Made by a program: the position numbers and the translations under genes. The notes beneath the pieces were generated by a model. That model was not told where the DNA came from, did no database searches, and saw only the letters and a program-made list of their open reading frames with translations. Positions 6,360-6,608 of a DNA stretch of 6,608 nucleotides are shown here, in pieces (position 1 is the stretch's first letter; each line of letters starts with the position of its first letter). This DNA is from Nitrososphaerales archaeon TH1177 (GTDB lineage: Archaea > Thermoproteota > Nitrososphaeria > Nitrososphaerales > Nitrososphaeraceae): contig JAATVJ010000323.1 of the NCBI GenBank assembly GCA_014523515.1, positions 1 through 6,608 on the forward strand, in the 5' to 3' direction.

Positions 6360-6373
6360 ATACTAAATAGTAT
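6360..6373. repeat. Near-palindrome ATACTA-AA-TAGTAT
   Basis: Two perfect 6-base inverted arms sit around a 2-base centre and overlap a TATA-like TATAAATA at 6371-6378 on the + strand. The arms match the inner part of the inverted repeat upstream of sufB (1448-1471), though the spacer differs (2 versus 10). A regulator site is possible; chance is also possible in such A+T-rich DNA. Confidence 0.3.
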
Positions 6374-6608
6374 AAATAAGAATCTTTATCCCCTCAATAC
6401 CAGCCAGAAGACAAAAGACTAATTGTTTATAGTGTTTTCCAATTAATTAGTTAATAATATTTCTTATATTAAGTTCTCATTACCATGAATAGCATTTTAA
6501 ATAGGTTATTTAAAAAATGTATTATTATCATGTTCATATCAAACAACTCAGTAACTACCGATGCTAAAGATGGTGATTATAATTAAGACATTCTCAAAAA
6601 AAGTAAGA

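Larger units (their letters stand above)
6302..6608. other. Right-edge stretch without a supported gene
   Basis: Apart from the - strand promoter and the palindrome, I see no firm gene in these 307 bases. A + strand TATA-like element (6371-6378) could start a transcript near 6400, but no long frame follows. ATG 6485 to TAA 6586 codes 33 residues with a basic start (NRLFKK) and a short hydrophobic run (CIIIMFI), signal-peptide-like but unproven. A second + frame opens at ATG 6561 (MLKMVIIIKTFSKKVR) and runs off the right edge, so it could be the start of a gene beyond the window. On the - strand one frame enters from the edge and stops after 18 residues. None of these has independent support. 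Confidence 0.5.

Overview
The window looks archaeal and A+T-rich. Most genes have no Shine-Dalgarno sequence. Two starts (sufB and the tRNA-binding protein) have a TATA-like element about 25-28 bases upstream of the start codon, the spacing expected for leaderless archaeal transcripts. Gene ends are followed by T-runs. Together with the gene content (cobA-hemD tetrapyrrole genes, a sufB-sufD-Rieske block, a stand-alone tRNA-binding OB-fold protein), this fits an ammonia-oxidizing archaeon or relative (Thaumarchaeota/Nitrososphaeria). That placement is inferred from style and remembered family resemblance, not from an alignment.

Layout. Positions 1-1419: the end of cobA (uroporphyrinogen-III C-methyltransferase, cut by the left edge) and hemD (uroporphyrinogen-III synthase), 27 bases apart on the + strand. 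HemD makes uroporphyrinogen III and CobA methylates it to precorrin-2, so the pair sits at the entry to siroheme, cobalamin and alternative-haem synthesis. Positions 1420-1515: a T-run, an inverted repeat and a good TATA element in front of sufB. Positions 1516-4727: sufB, sufD and a small Rieske ferredoxin, all + strand. SufB and SufD form the Fe-S scaffold; the ATPase SufC and a cysteine desulfurase are not in the window. Positions 4750-4778: a stem-loop followed by six T, a likely stop for this block. Positions 4803-5681: an NADP(H)-type beta-hydroxyacid dehydrogenase, best started at a TTG rather than at the longer open frame's TTG inside the stem-loop. Positions 5682-5941: a 260-base convergent intergenic stretch. 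Positions 5942-6301 (- strand): a 119-residue stand-alone tRNA-binding domain protein with a clear TATA element. Positions 6302-6608: mostly non-coding, with possible short open frames near the right edge.

Functionally, the left two thirds is a tetrapyrrole plus Fe-S cofactor neighbourhood. I see no mobile element, CRISPR array, tRNA or rRNA, and no convincing new multi-gene system. The observations worth following are small: start-codon choice, changed active-site or cluster-neighbouring residues, a pair of related inverted repeats, and unexplained sequence signals.
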